The notes beneath the pieces were generated by a model. It saw only the letters and a list, made by a program, of their open reading frames with translations, did no database searches and had not been told where the DNA came from. From Streptococcus australis (GTDB taxonomy: Bacteria > Bacillota > Bacilli > Lactobacillales > Streptococcaceae), in NCBI RefSeq assembly GCF_003943615.1, contig NZ_RJPZ01000002.1, forward strand, positions 1-64,000: 64,000 nucleotides of DNA, in the 5' to 3' direction. A program made the translations under genes and the position numbers. This document shows positions 38,581-46,684 of the stretch, piece by piece (the first letter of the stretch is position 1; the number at the start of each line of letters is the position of its first letter).

Positions 38581-41040
38581 TTAACTCCTAAATTGTTCAA
38601 CAACTTCTTTTACTTCTCCTGTCTTAGCGATGACAAGAGGAGCTATTTTCTCCAAACTGGCTTGAATCTGCGAGCCATATTGACGGTTTAATAAGCGTTG
38701 ATCTAATAAAATAACCAGAGATTCTTGCTCGCTTGAACGACTCGAGCGTCCAAGAGCCTGCTTTAGGCGTAAAATCGCTAGAGGCAAACTGTAATCATAG
38801 AAAGGATTCTTCCCCTCTAGACGCAAGGTTTCATGTAGCTTTTGTACGAAAAAATCACTTGGATTATCAAAAGGAATACGAGGAATGACTTGAATGATTT
38901 TTGCTTGCTGGGCAAAATCGACACCCTCCCAAAAGCTACCGGATCCTAAAAGGACGGAAGCTTCCCCTCTATCAAATCGCCGTTTAATATTTGCCGCTTC
39001 ACCATTTTTATACTGAGCCAGATGACTCACTGTCATCTGATGTGAAGTTGCTAAAAGCAAGTCTTTGGAAGTAAACAAGGCAAAGAGAGGCAAGCCAGTA
39101 GCTGCTAGCTCATCCAAATATCGGGCTAAAGAGATTGCTAATTCCTCTTGAGTTAGGTTGGTCAAATCAGGAAATTCTCGATCAATGAAGATGGTTTGAC
39201 CTTGATGGTAGGACAGTTCTTTCCCAATGAATTGGTAGTTCTCAATTCCTAAAATCGAAGCTAGGTTGACCTTTTTACTAATCGATAAGGTGGCTGATAC
39301 CAAGAGAAGTCTGGTGGTCGTCGGAATAAAGTCCTGAAGCGAAACTAAGCCCTCTCTTCCCGATTGCAGTCGAATAATCGGATGCTGGTCCTCTTGTGTC
39401 CGGTCAATCCAAAAAATTTGAAAACGAGGGTCAAAGACCGTTTTTAATTCCGCTAAAACTGGACTATCTAGTTCAGATAAATCCTGGCGAATCTTTTGAA
39501 CCTGTTCTGCTCCCAGTTCTATCTTTTTGTTGCCTGATTCAAGATGTTTGAGGATGGCATTCAATTCAAATTGGAGACTTTCAAGGATTCGCCGTTTCAA
39601 CAAGGATTTTTCTGTTTCTATCTCACGCTGCAGATCTAGCATGAAATCAGATAGTGATAAGGAAGCCCTTGAAAACTGCTCCAATGAAAAATAAAGTTTT
39701 TGTGCTTCATCCACCACTAGGGTTCGATTTTCTACCAATGAAGGATCGTCCTCTAAACGAGTCAATAGATAGGCATGATTGGTAAGCACGACTCGGCTCA
39801 TTTTGGCTTTTTCTTGACCGAGACGCCAAAAATCTTCTGTGTAAAATAAAGATTTTTTTGATAGGTTCCCATCATGACGGATCCGTTGAACAAAATTCCC
39901 GTAGCGATGAAGCTGCCCCACTTCGTTTAGATCACCTGTCCTTGTTTGAGCCAACCAGACCAATAATTGCATTTTGAACCGATTCCAGAGGCGATTTTCC
40001 TCAGGTTCATGCAAAATTTGATAGAAGGCATCTAGTTTTAAATAATTTTGAGGACTCTTTAAACTATGAAAAGAGGTCTGAAAAACGTCCTCAATCATCT
40101 TTGCTTCCTGCTGCATGATTTGGTCTTGTAAGACCTTGGTCGGAACACTAACAACAATCTGGTCCTTTGTATGCGCTAGTAAAGGAAGGAGGTAGCCATA
40201 GGTTTTTCCAATCCCAGTAGGACCCTCAACAAAGGTGGCTACATCTCTAGAGGACTGAAGACTTTCTTCGATTGCCTGAGCAAATTCTTTCTGCAAGGGG
40301 CGGGGTTCCATCCCCATTAACTGGATATTAATATCAAACTGATCAGAAAAATTCTTAGCATCTCTGCTGATAAGAGGTTTACGAAGAAAAATACCATGAT
40401 GGGATGTTAAGTCCTCACCATGAAAAACTACCGTATCCTCGAAAGCATCCTCTATCAAGAGTCTCGACTCGTAAATTAGATTATCAGAAAATGGCAGCAA
40501 GGTTTCCACCAATTCTCTTGGGAGGGAAGCAATCGTTTCACGAATTTTAAGGAAGAGCTGGGCGGTTGCTTGGGCATCTGAGATGGCTGAATGGGCATGG
40601 TCCAAGGGGATCGCTAATTCTTCGCATAAGCTACTTAAATTGTATCTTTCTAAGGTTGGGAAAAAGACTTGAGCCAATTCAACCGTATCGATCCGGGGTG
40701 TTATGAGCTCAAATCCTTCCCAAAACAAAGATTCTGCCAAGAGATTGGCATCAAATTTGACATTATGAGCCACAAAAACAGCATCTTCAATCATTTCGTA
40801 AACTTGTCTGGCCACTTGTGAAAAATCAGGAGCCTTTTTTAGTTGCTGATTGGTAATTCCAGTCAGTTGGCGAATATGTTCGTCTAGTTGTTCATGCGGG
40901 TTGACGTCTGTCTCATAGGTCTCTACAATCTGCCCATCTTGGATGATGACAATCCCGATTTGAATTATTTTTGCATTGCTGCTTGCACTGGTTGCTTCCA
41001 GGTCCACGACAGCATATTTTCTTTTAACATTCGTCGTCAT
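38581..41040 (-). CDS. dinG: DinG-type helicase fused to DnaQ-like exonuclease
   Basis: An 819-residue fusion. Residues about 1-165 are a DEDDh 3'-5' exonuclease (AVVDLEAT at 11-18, AHNVKFDANLL, HSAISDAQATAQLFL). The rest is a superfamily 2 helicase with Walker A GPTGIGKT near 274, a DEAQ-like VDEAQKLYFS box near 445, and C-terminal LLGSGSFWEGVDF and QALGRSSRS motifs. The iron-sulfur cysteines of E. coli DinG are not evident, as in other Firmicutes members of this fusion. Role: DNA repair or R-loop processing. The ATG is only four bases after the predicted transcription start. Confidence 0.93.
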   Translation of the reverse strand: MTTNVKRKYAVVDLEATSASSNAKIIQIGIVIIQDGQIVETYETDVNPHEQLDEHIRQLTGITNQQLKKAPDFSQVARQVYEMIEDAVFVAHNVKFDANLLAESLFWEGFELITPRIDTVELAQVFFPTLERYNLSSLCEELAIPLDHAHSAISDAQATAQLFLKIRETIASLPRELVETLLPFSDNLIYESRLLIEDAFEDTVVFHGEDLTSHHGIFLRKPLISRDAKNFSDQFDINIQLMGMEPRPLQKEFAQAIEESLQSSRDVATFVEGPTGIGKTYGYLLPLLAHTKDQIVVSVPTKVLQDQIMQQEAKMIEDVFQTSFHSLKSPQNYLKLDAFYQILHEPEENRLWNRFKMQLLVWLAQTRTGDLNEVGQLHRYGNFVQRIRHDGNLSKKSLFYTEDFWRLGQEKAKMSRVVLTNHAYLLTRLEDDPSLVENRTLVVDEAQKLYFSLEQFSRASLSLSDFMLDLQREIETEKSLLKRRILESLQFELNAILKHLESGNKKIELGAEQVQKIRQDLSELDSPVLAELKTVFDPRFQIFWIDRTQEDQHPIIRLQSGREGLVSLQDFIPTTTRLLLVSATLSISKKVNLASILGIENYQFIGKELSYHQGQTIFIDREFPDLTNLTQEELAISLARYLDELAATGLPLFALFTSKDLLLATSHQMTVSHLAQYKNGEAANIKRRFDRGEASVLLGSGSFWEGVDFAQQAKIIQVIPRIPFDNPSDFFVQKLHETLRLEGKNPFYDYSLPLAILRLKQALGRSSRSSEQESLVILLDQRLLNRQYGSQIQASLEKIAPLVIAKTGEVKEVVEQFRS

Positions 41041-41050
41041 AGCACTTAAA

Positions 41051-41056
41051 ATTATA
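41051..41056 (-). promoter_or_regulatory. Extended -10 of dinG
   Basis: TG-A-TATAAT; the transcript should start near 41044, leaving a 4-nt leader with no Shine-Dalgarno sequence. Confidence 0.65.
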
Positions 41057-41198
41057 TCATTTTCCGACTCGCTTTGCTTGGGTTTTTATGACATTGAAGG
41101 AGCCAAATCCAACCAAGCGATGATTCTTCGGTTTCTAGAGGCGTTTTAGTCAGCTATTTTATAATATTTTTGATAGACTAATAGAGAAAGGAGCTCTT

Positions 41199-41840
41199 AT
41201 GAAAATCCACCGTATTGTCAACCCCATCGCTTATGAAAACACCTACCTACTTGAAAACGAGCACGATCTTCTCGTTGTTGACCCTGGCAGTGCTTGGGAA
41301 GATATCCGAAAGCGCATTGATCATCTCGCAAAACCAATTGCTGCTATTCTCCTAACCCATACCCACTACGACCATATCATGAGTTTAGAGAAAGTGCGGG
41401 AAACTTATGGCCATCCACCTGTTTATGTAGATGCTCATGAAGCGACCTGGCTCCAAAGTCCTGTGGACAATCTTTCCGGGCTAGACCGCCATTCTGACTT
41501 AATGGATGTGATCTGCCAGCCAGCCGAAGAGCATTTTGATTACCGAACAGCTTACCATTTGAAAAACTTCCATTTTTATGTCCTTCACACACCCGGACAT
41601 TCCATCGGAGGTGTCTCTATAGTTTTTCCTAACGATCATCTCGTCTTGACAGGTGATGCCCTTTTCCGAGAAACCATCGGACGGACCGATTTGCCGACAG
41701 GAAGCGGTCCCCAACTCCTAGAAAGCATCGAGACACAATTGCTCACTCTTCCCTCCTCTTACGCAGTTTACCCAGGTCACGGAAATGATACCACCATCGG
41801 TCATGAAAAAATGTTTAATCCCTTCTTTCGAAATCGTTAA
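41199..41840 (+). CDS. Metallo-beta-lactamase-fold hydrolase
   Basis: A 213-residue glyoxalase II-like hydrolase: the metal motif THTHYDH is at residues about 53-59, followed by HTPGHSIGG near 130, the bridging Asp in LTGDALF near 150, and the final VYPGHGNDT near 190. The substrate is not clear; family members cleave thioesters or related bonds. GAAAGGAGC precedes the ATG. It is transcribed alone and divergently from dinG, ending at repeat copy D. Confidence 0.9.
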   Translation: MKIHRIVNPIAYENTYLLENEHDLLVVDPGSAWEDIRKRIDHLAKPIAAILLTHTHYDHIMSLEKVRETYGHPPVYVDAHEATWLQSPVDNLSGLDRHSDLMDVICQPAEEHFDYRTAYHLKNFHFYVLHTPGHSIGGVSIVFPNDHLVLTGDALFRETIGRTDLPTGSGPQLLESIETQLLTLPSSYAVYPGHGNDTTIGHEKMFNPFFRNR

Positions 41841-41844
41841 AAAA

Positions 41845-42024
41845 AGAGAGTGGGACAGAAATCGGTCATTCGTTAGAATTCGATTTCGTCGTCCCACCTC
41901 CGCACAGTTGAGTAGGGGCTATAAAAGCTGATGAAATTAGCGTAGTAGAGCCCACTCAACCACTGCGTCTTGCTCGACAATCCAAAGACAATTGAGAGGC
42001 TAGGACTTTTGTCCCAGCCTCTCT
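41845..42024 (+). repeat. Intergenic three-hairpin repeat, copy D
   Basis: Full-length copy between the convergent MBL and ftsX genes. It begins 4 bp after the MBL stop and ends 9 bp before the ftsX stop, so it fills the whole gap and probably serves as terminator in both directions. Confidence 0.93.
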
Positions 42025-42033
42025 TTTATATTC

Positions 42034-42960
42034 TTAAATCTTCAAAAAACGTCTCATTGAAATAGATGAGCCAATCGCTCCAATTAAAATACCGAGACCA
42101 AACAATCCACCGACCATAATCGGAACAAGAATGTTTGGACTGTATAAGAACAATTTCTGATCTTGTAGGGTATTGTACATGGACTTGTAGACAATATTAT
42201 AGACATAATAGAGCAAGAGAGCAGGTGGAATTGCACCAATCAAGCCAATCCACGCACCTTCCAAAAGGAAAGGAGCACGAATATAGCCACTCTTAGCACC
42301 TACCAGACGCATAATCTTGATTTCTCGACTCCGTGAAATAATGGTAATCCGAATCGTATTGGAAATCAAGAAGACTGCGATAAAGATTAGTAAACCGGCA
42401 CCAATCAAGCCCCAAATACGGATGAAGTTCCCGAGAGCAAAGAGACGTTGAGTATCAACTCCTCCATCTTTTACTTCAGACACCCCTTCAATTTTCTTAG
42501 CGGCTTTGGAAACTTCTTTCACATATTTAGGAGCCGTTGTCTCTACAAAATAGGCATCATAGAGAGGATTGGCATCCCCATCAAAAATTTTCCAGTTGTT
42601 ACCGGCAGTCTTGATCAAGTTTTCATATTGTTCTTCCTTGCTAGAGAACTCAACCTTATCAACATTCTTCATGGCTGTCAACGCATTATAGACTTTCTTG
42701 TAGTCTTCATTATCAACCATCTGCCCTTCTTTTTCTATCTGCGGGCTTTGATCTTGGATATCCTTGCGCATATAGACAACAATTCGTACACTATTTTGAA
42801 TATCATCTGATAGCTTGATCGTATTCGCAATCACTGAGGCAAAAATCGCTACTAGTCCGAGTGTAATCATCACCGAACTAACCGCAGCAATGGTCATCCA
42901 GCCATTCCGTTTTAAACTTTTAAATGATTCAATGAGATGGCGGAAAAATCTTCTAATCAT
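42034..42960 (-). CDS. ftsX: Cell-division protein FtsX
   Basis: A 308-residue membrane partner of FtsE. Four transmembrane segments: one near residues 20-45, then three at about 175-205, 225-255 and 275-300, with a large outer loop between the first two that in pneumococcus activates the hydrolase PcsB. The start RRFFRHLIESFKSLKRNGWM is typical. I chose ATG at 42960, which overlaps the ftsE stop by eight bases. Confidence 0.95.
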   Translation of the reverse strand: MIRRFFRHLIESFKSLKRNGWMTIAAVSSVMITLGLVAIFASVIANTIKLSDDIQNSVRIVVYMRKDIQDQSPQIEKEGQMVDNEDYKKVYNALTAMKNVDKVEFSSKEEQYENLIKTAGNNWKIFDGDANPLYDAYFVETTAPKYVKEVSKAAKKIEGVSEVKDGGVDTQRLFALGNFIRIWGLIGAGLLIFIAVFLISNTIRITIISRSREIKIMRLVGAKSGYIRAPFLLEGAWIGLIGAIPPALLLYYVYNIVYKSMYNTLQDQKLFLYSPNILVPIMVGGLFGLGILIGAIGSSISMRRFLKI

Positions 42961-43645
42961 CGTATCCGTACTCTCCTTCCGCTTCATCCCGTACAACACG
43001 TCCATTTTCAATGGCGATAACACGGTGACGAAGTGTATTTACAATTTGGCTATTATGAGTCGCCATCAAAACAGTGGTTCCTTGTAAATTAATTCGCTCC
43101 AAGAGGTTCATAATTTCCCAAGAATTATCTGGGTCCAAGTTCCCTGTCGGTTCGTCCGCGATCAATACTTTAGGATTGTTCACAATAGCACGCGCAATGG
43201 CGATCCGTTGTTGCTCACCACCTGAAAGCTCATTTGGAAATGAACGAACCTTGTGTTTCAAACCAACAAGATCTAGCACTTCCATAACGCGTTTCTTAAT
43301 GTTGCGACGACGCTCTCCAATTACTTCCATTGCGTAGGCAATATTTTCATATACCGTCTTTTTAGGAAGCAATTTGTAGTCTTGGAAGACTACCCCAACA
43401 TTTCGACGCAACATCGGAATATCGCGTTTTTTAATTTTATCTAGGTCAAAACCAGCTACTTTCAAGGTTCCTTTATCATGTTTCACCTCACGGTAAAGCA
43501 AGCGAATAAAGGTTGATTTCCCTGCACCAGAAGGTCCTACAATATAGGCAAATTCTCCTGGTTCAATATGAACGGTCACTCCTCGAAGAGCTGTCGTTCC
43601 ATTGTCATACTTTTTGACAACATCTTTCATTTCAATCATTGACAT
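42953..43645 (-). CDS. ftsE: Cell-division ATP-binding protein FtsE
   Basis: A 230-residue ATPase of the FtsEX complex. Walker A GPSGAGKST near residues 37-45, signature LSGGEQQR and Walker B with VLIADEPTGNLDP are intact. It transmits division timing to peptidoglycan hydrolysis rather than moving a solute. I chose ATG at 43645 (start SMIEMKDVVKKYDNGTTA), matching the pneumococcal protein; a longer frame to 43666 would use the ribosome-binding site region as coding. It lies between prfB and ftsX as in other streptococci. Confidence 0.95.
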   Translation of the reverse strand: MSMIEMKDVVKKYDNGTTALRGVTVHIEPGEFAYIVGPSGAGKSTFIRLLYREVKHDKGTLKVAGFDLDKIKKRDIPMLRRNVGVVFQDYKLLPKKTVYENIAYAMEVIGERRRNIKKRVMEVLDLVGLKHKVRSFPNELSGGEQQRIAIARAIVNNPKVLIADEPTGNLDPDNSWEIMNLLERINLQGTTVLMATHNSQIVNTLRHRVIAIENGRVVRDEAEGEYGYDD

Positions 43646-43687
43646 GTATTGAAAATTCCTTTCCACAATTTATATAGAAGGAGGGCT

Positions 43688-44783
43688 TTAATTGAGACGC
43701 CATTTTAAATAGGCATCAATAAAGCCATCAATATCTCCGTCCATTACTTTATCAACTTGGGCTACTTCGTAACTCGTACGATGATCCTTCACCATGGTAT
43801 ATGGTGTAAAGACATAGGAGCGAATCTGACTTCCCCAGGTGATTTCTTTTTTATCACCCTTTAAGGAGTCCACCTCAGCCGCCTTCTTTTCTTGCTCCAA
43901 TTGATAAAGTTTTGCCTGCAACATTTTCATTGCACGGTCACGGTTTCCGTACTGAGTCCGGTCAACCGTCGAAGCCACTACAATCCCTGTTGGGATGTGG
44001 GTCAATCGAACACCTGTTGAAACCTTGTTGACATTTTGTCCACCAGCTCCACCTGAACGGAAGGTATCCATCTTGATATCATCATCTCGGACTTCCACTT
44101 CAATCGTATCATCCAATTCTGGCATGACTTCAACTGACGTGAAGGAAGTATGACGACGCTTAGCTGAGTCGAATGGCGAGATCCGTACCAAACGGTGGAC
44201 ACCCATTTCTGATTTCAACAAGCCATAGGCATGCGGTCCTTCGAAGGACAGCGTCACTGATTTAATCCCAGCCTCGTCTCCTGCCTGATAGTCCAAGACT
44301 TCCACTTTGAAACCATGAGCATTTCCGAAGCGGGTATACATCCGAAGGAGCATATCTCCCCAGTCCTGAGCCTCAGTACCTCCAGATCCTGGATGGATTT
44401 CCAAGATTGCATTATTATTATCATAGGGTTCTGATAAGAGAAGCGTCATTTCATAACTGGTCATCATCTTATCCAACTCTATCAACTTCTCTTCTAGCTC
44501 TTCGTGAACGGATTCATCTTCTGAGAGAAACTCAAGAAGGATTTCGGATTCATCAAACAAGTCTGTCATTTGATGGAAATTCTCGTAGGTTTGTTTCAAC
44601 TCATTTAATTCCTGAGATGTCTTTTGCGCTGCAATATTATCATCCCAAAAATCAGGTTCTGTCATTTTGTTTTCCAAAATGGCAATTTCTTCTTCCAGAC
44701 CCTCTAAGTCAAAGAGACCCCCTGAAAGAAGCTAATTTTTCACGATTCGCGTCAATTTTCTGACGGATTTCTGAAATATCCAT
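43688..44783 (-). CDS. prfB: Peptide chain release factor 2, programmed +1 frameshift
   Basis: RF2 reads UGA and UAA stops. The gene starts at ATG 44783 and reads 24 codons ([11 protein letters not shown], ending FRGSL) to an in-frame TGA at 44709-44711. A Shine-Dalgarno-like AGGGGG lies just before the slip site CTT TGA C; slipping one base at CTT (44712-44714) continues as GAC TTA GAG to the end, giving about 364 residues. This is the classic autoregulatory shift: scarce RF2 favours slippage. The codon-recognition SPF motif ([13 protein letters not shown]) and catalytic GGQ ([10 protein letters not shown]) are present in the second part. It is followed by ftsE. Confidence 0.97.
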
Positions 44784-44968
44784 AAGTACCTCTTTCTAAG
44801 TATCAGTCTATTATACCACAAACCCCGTCATTTGCACATAGTAAGAGATAGTAGGAATCATTTATCCTACAAAAATCGCATAAAACCAAGCCGTTGTCAC
44901 TTCCCTTGTTACATAATTGTTAGATTTGTTACATGTTGGTTAACTTTCTTTTTCTTATCAACTTGTGA

Positions 44969-44974
44969 TACACT
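44969..44974 (+). promoter_or_regulatory. Extended -10 of the phosphoesterase gene
   Basis: TG-A-TACACT ending seven bases before the ATG at 44981; no -35 match and no Shine-Dalgarno sequence. Confidence 0.55.
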
Positions 44975-44980
44975 AGTGAT

Positions 44981-45838
44981 ATGACACGTATTGGTTTTAT
45001 GAGTGACCTGCACCTGGATTCCAATCAGTTTGGCGAGGCCGAACGCATGCAACTCCTTCAGGTCCTACAAGAAGAACAGATTGATCACCTTCATCTAGCT
45101 GGCGACATTTCCAATGACTTTAAGCAGATGAGTCTCCCCTTTATTCAGGACCTCCAAACCCAGCTCCCTGTTTCCTTTAATCTGGGCAATCACGATATGT
45201 TATACCTCTCAGAGGAGGAAATCCATCAGTATGATTTTCAAGTCCAGACCTTTGGAGATAGCCATTTAGTCAGTCTTGCTGGTTGGTACGATTATAGCTT
45301 TGTCCCTGAAAAGAGCAAGGAGGCCCACCTACGTACCAAAAATACTTTCTGGTTTGATCGAAGATTGGAACGTCCCTTAGACGACCCAACAATCACGCAA
45401 GAAGTTCTCTCCCAATTGGATCAGGTACTAGCTTCTTTAGATGGTAGAATCATCGTCGCTCTTCACTTTGTTCCCCACAAGGATTTTCTCGTTAGCCACC
45501 CCTACTTTCAGAAATTCAATGCCTTCTTAGGTAGTCAAGCTTTTCATGATCTCTTTGTAAAACATGGGGTAAGAGATGTAGTCTTCGGACACTTACATCA
45601 TCGCCATTCTTCCAGAATCATCGATGGTATCCAATACTCCACGAGACCCTTAGGCTATGTCCGTGAGTGGCAATTGACGGAGGATTTTTTCAAGTCCTTC
45701 CCTCAGTACAAGATTTCCCAAATGTATCGTCTTCATAAACGCTACAATGCTGTGAAGGACTTACCTGAATTTCATCAATACAAAAGACAACATTTAGCAA
45801 ATGAATTTCGTCAAGCTTTAACCATCCTTGACTACTAA
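44981..45838 (+). CDS. Metallophosphoesterase
   Basis: A 285-residue calcineurin-like phosphoesterase. All five metal motifs are visible: GFMSDLHLD (residues 5-13), LAGDISND (near 40), FNLGNHDM (near 70), ALHFVPH (near 165) and FGHLHHRHS (near 205). Substrate unknown. The ATG coincides with the predicted transcription start, and nothing resembling a ribosome-binding site precedes it, so the mRNA may be leaderless. It is transcribed alone. Confidence 0.9.
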   Translation: MTRIGFMSDLHLDSNQFGEAERMQLLQVLQEEQIDHLHLAGDISNDFKQMSLPFIQDLQTQLPVSFNLGNHDMLYLSEEEIHQYDFQVQTFGDSHLVSLAGWYDYSFVPEKSKEAHLRTKNTFWFDRRLERPLDDPTITQEVLSQLDQVLASLDGRIIVALHFVPHKDFLVSHPYFQKFNAFLGSQAFHDLFVKHGVRDVVFGHLHHRHSSRIIDGIQYSTRPLGYVREWQLTEDFFKSFPQYKISQMYRLHKRYNAVKDLPEFHQYKRQHLANEFRQALTILDY

Positions 45839-45844
45839 AAAAAT

Positions 45845-45883
45845 AAAAAGATTTCGATTCAAAAAGGAGCCGAAATCTTTTTT
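45845..45883 (+). terminator. Bidirectional terminator
   Basis: AAAAAGATTTCG/CGAAATCTTTTT stem between the convergent phosphoesterase and aquaporin genes. Confidence 0.85.
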
Positions 45884-45895
45884 CGTTAAAATAGC

Positions 45896-46564
45896 TTATT
45901 CTTCTGTTTCAAGGAGATTCTTTGCAACAAGAGCTGCAAAGACACCACCAACGATTGGAGCAAGGATAAAGATCCAAATTTGTTGAAGGGCTGCACCACC
46001 TACAAAGAGAGCAGGAGCCAAGCTACGAGCTGGGTTAACAGAAAGACCTGTAATGTTCAAACCTACAAGAATGATCAAGGTCAAGCTCAAACCGATCACA
46101 AGTCCAGCAATTTTCCCATTTCCTTTAGAAGCTGATGTCACTGTCATAATGACCAAGATAAAGATAAAGGATGCAATCACTTCGAACAAGAATCCGCCAA
46201 GTGGAGTTACTCCTTTAGCCAAGGCATTTTCACCAAGACTAGCTGTTGACATACCAGAATTGGACAACAGGAAGAAAACAGAAGCAGTCGCAAGGAAAGC
46301 TCCCACTACTTGCGCTACAATGTAGTTGACCAAGTCTTTAGATGACAAGCGTTTGTTGACAAACATAGCAATAGAAACAGCTGGGTTCAAGTGGGCACCA
46401 GAAACAGTCCCAATAGAGTATGCTGCTGCAACAATAGACAAACCAAATGCCAAGGCAATTCCTAAATGACCAAGACCTTCAGTCCCATTTCCAAAAACAA
46501 CAGCGCCAGTCCCGATAAAGACAAGCATAAATGTGCCGATTACTTCAGCAAAAAACTTTTTCAT
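45896..46564 (-). CDS. Aquaporin / MIP-family channel
   Basis: A 222-residue membrane channel with six helices and both NPA motifs (GAHLNPAVSI near residue 62 and LSVNPARSLAP near 178), so it conducts water or small neutral solutes such as glycerol or hydrogen peroxide. The start FFAEVIGTFMLVFIGTGAVV is typical of AqpZ-like members. I chose ATG at 46564 with GAAAGGAAAC upstream; an extension to 46681 has no ribosome-binding site and would run back through the ATPase terminator. Confidence 0.93.
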   Translation of the reverse strand: MKKFFAEVIGTFMLVFIGTGAVVFGNGTEGLGHLGIALAFGLSIVAAAYSIGTVSGAHLNPAVSIAMFVNKRLSSKDLVNYIVAQVVGAFLATASVFFLLSNSGMSTASLGENALAKGVTPLGGFLFEVIASFIFILVIMTVTSASKGNGKIAGLVIGLSLTLIILVGLNITGLSVNPARSLAPALFVGGAALQQIWIFILAPIVGGVFAALVAKNLLETEE

Positions 46565-46651
46565 AATATAGTTTCCTTTCTTCAAACTGTCGTCTAGTTT
46601 ATCAAAAATCAATTCTGGACTCAAGAAATATGCCCAAACATTTCTGCACAC

Positions 46652-46677
46652 AAAAAAAGCCATCTGAAGATGACTTT
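46652..46677 (-). terminator. Terminator of the P-type ATPase gene
   Basis: AGTCATCT/AGATGGCT stem followed by seven T on the minus strand, just after the ATPase stop. Confidence 0.8.
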
Positions 46678-46684
46678 TCAATGC

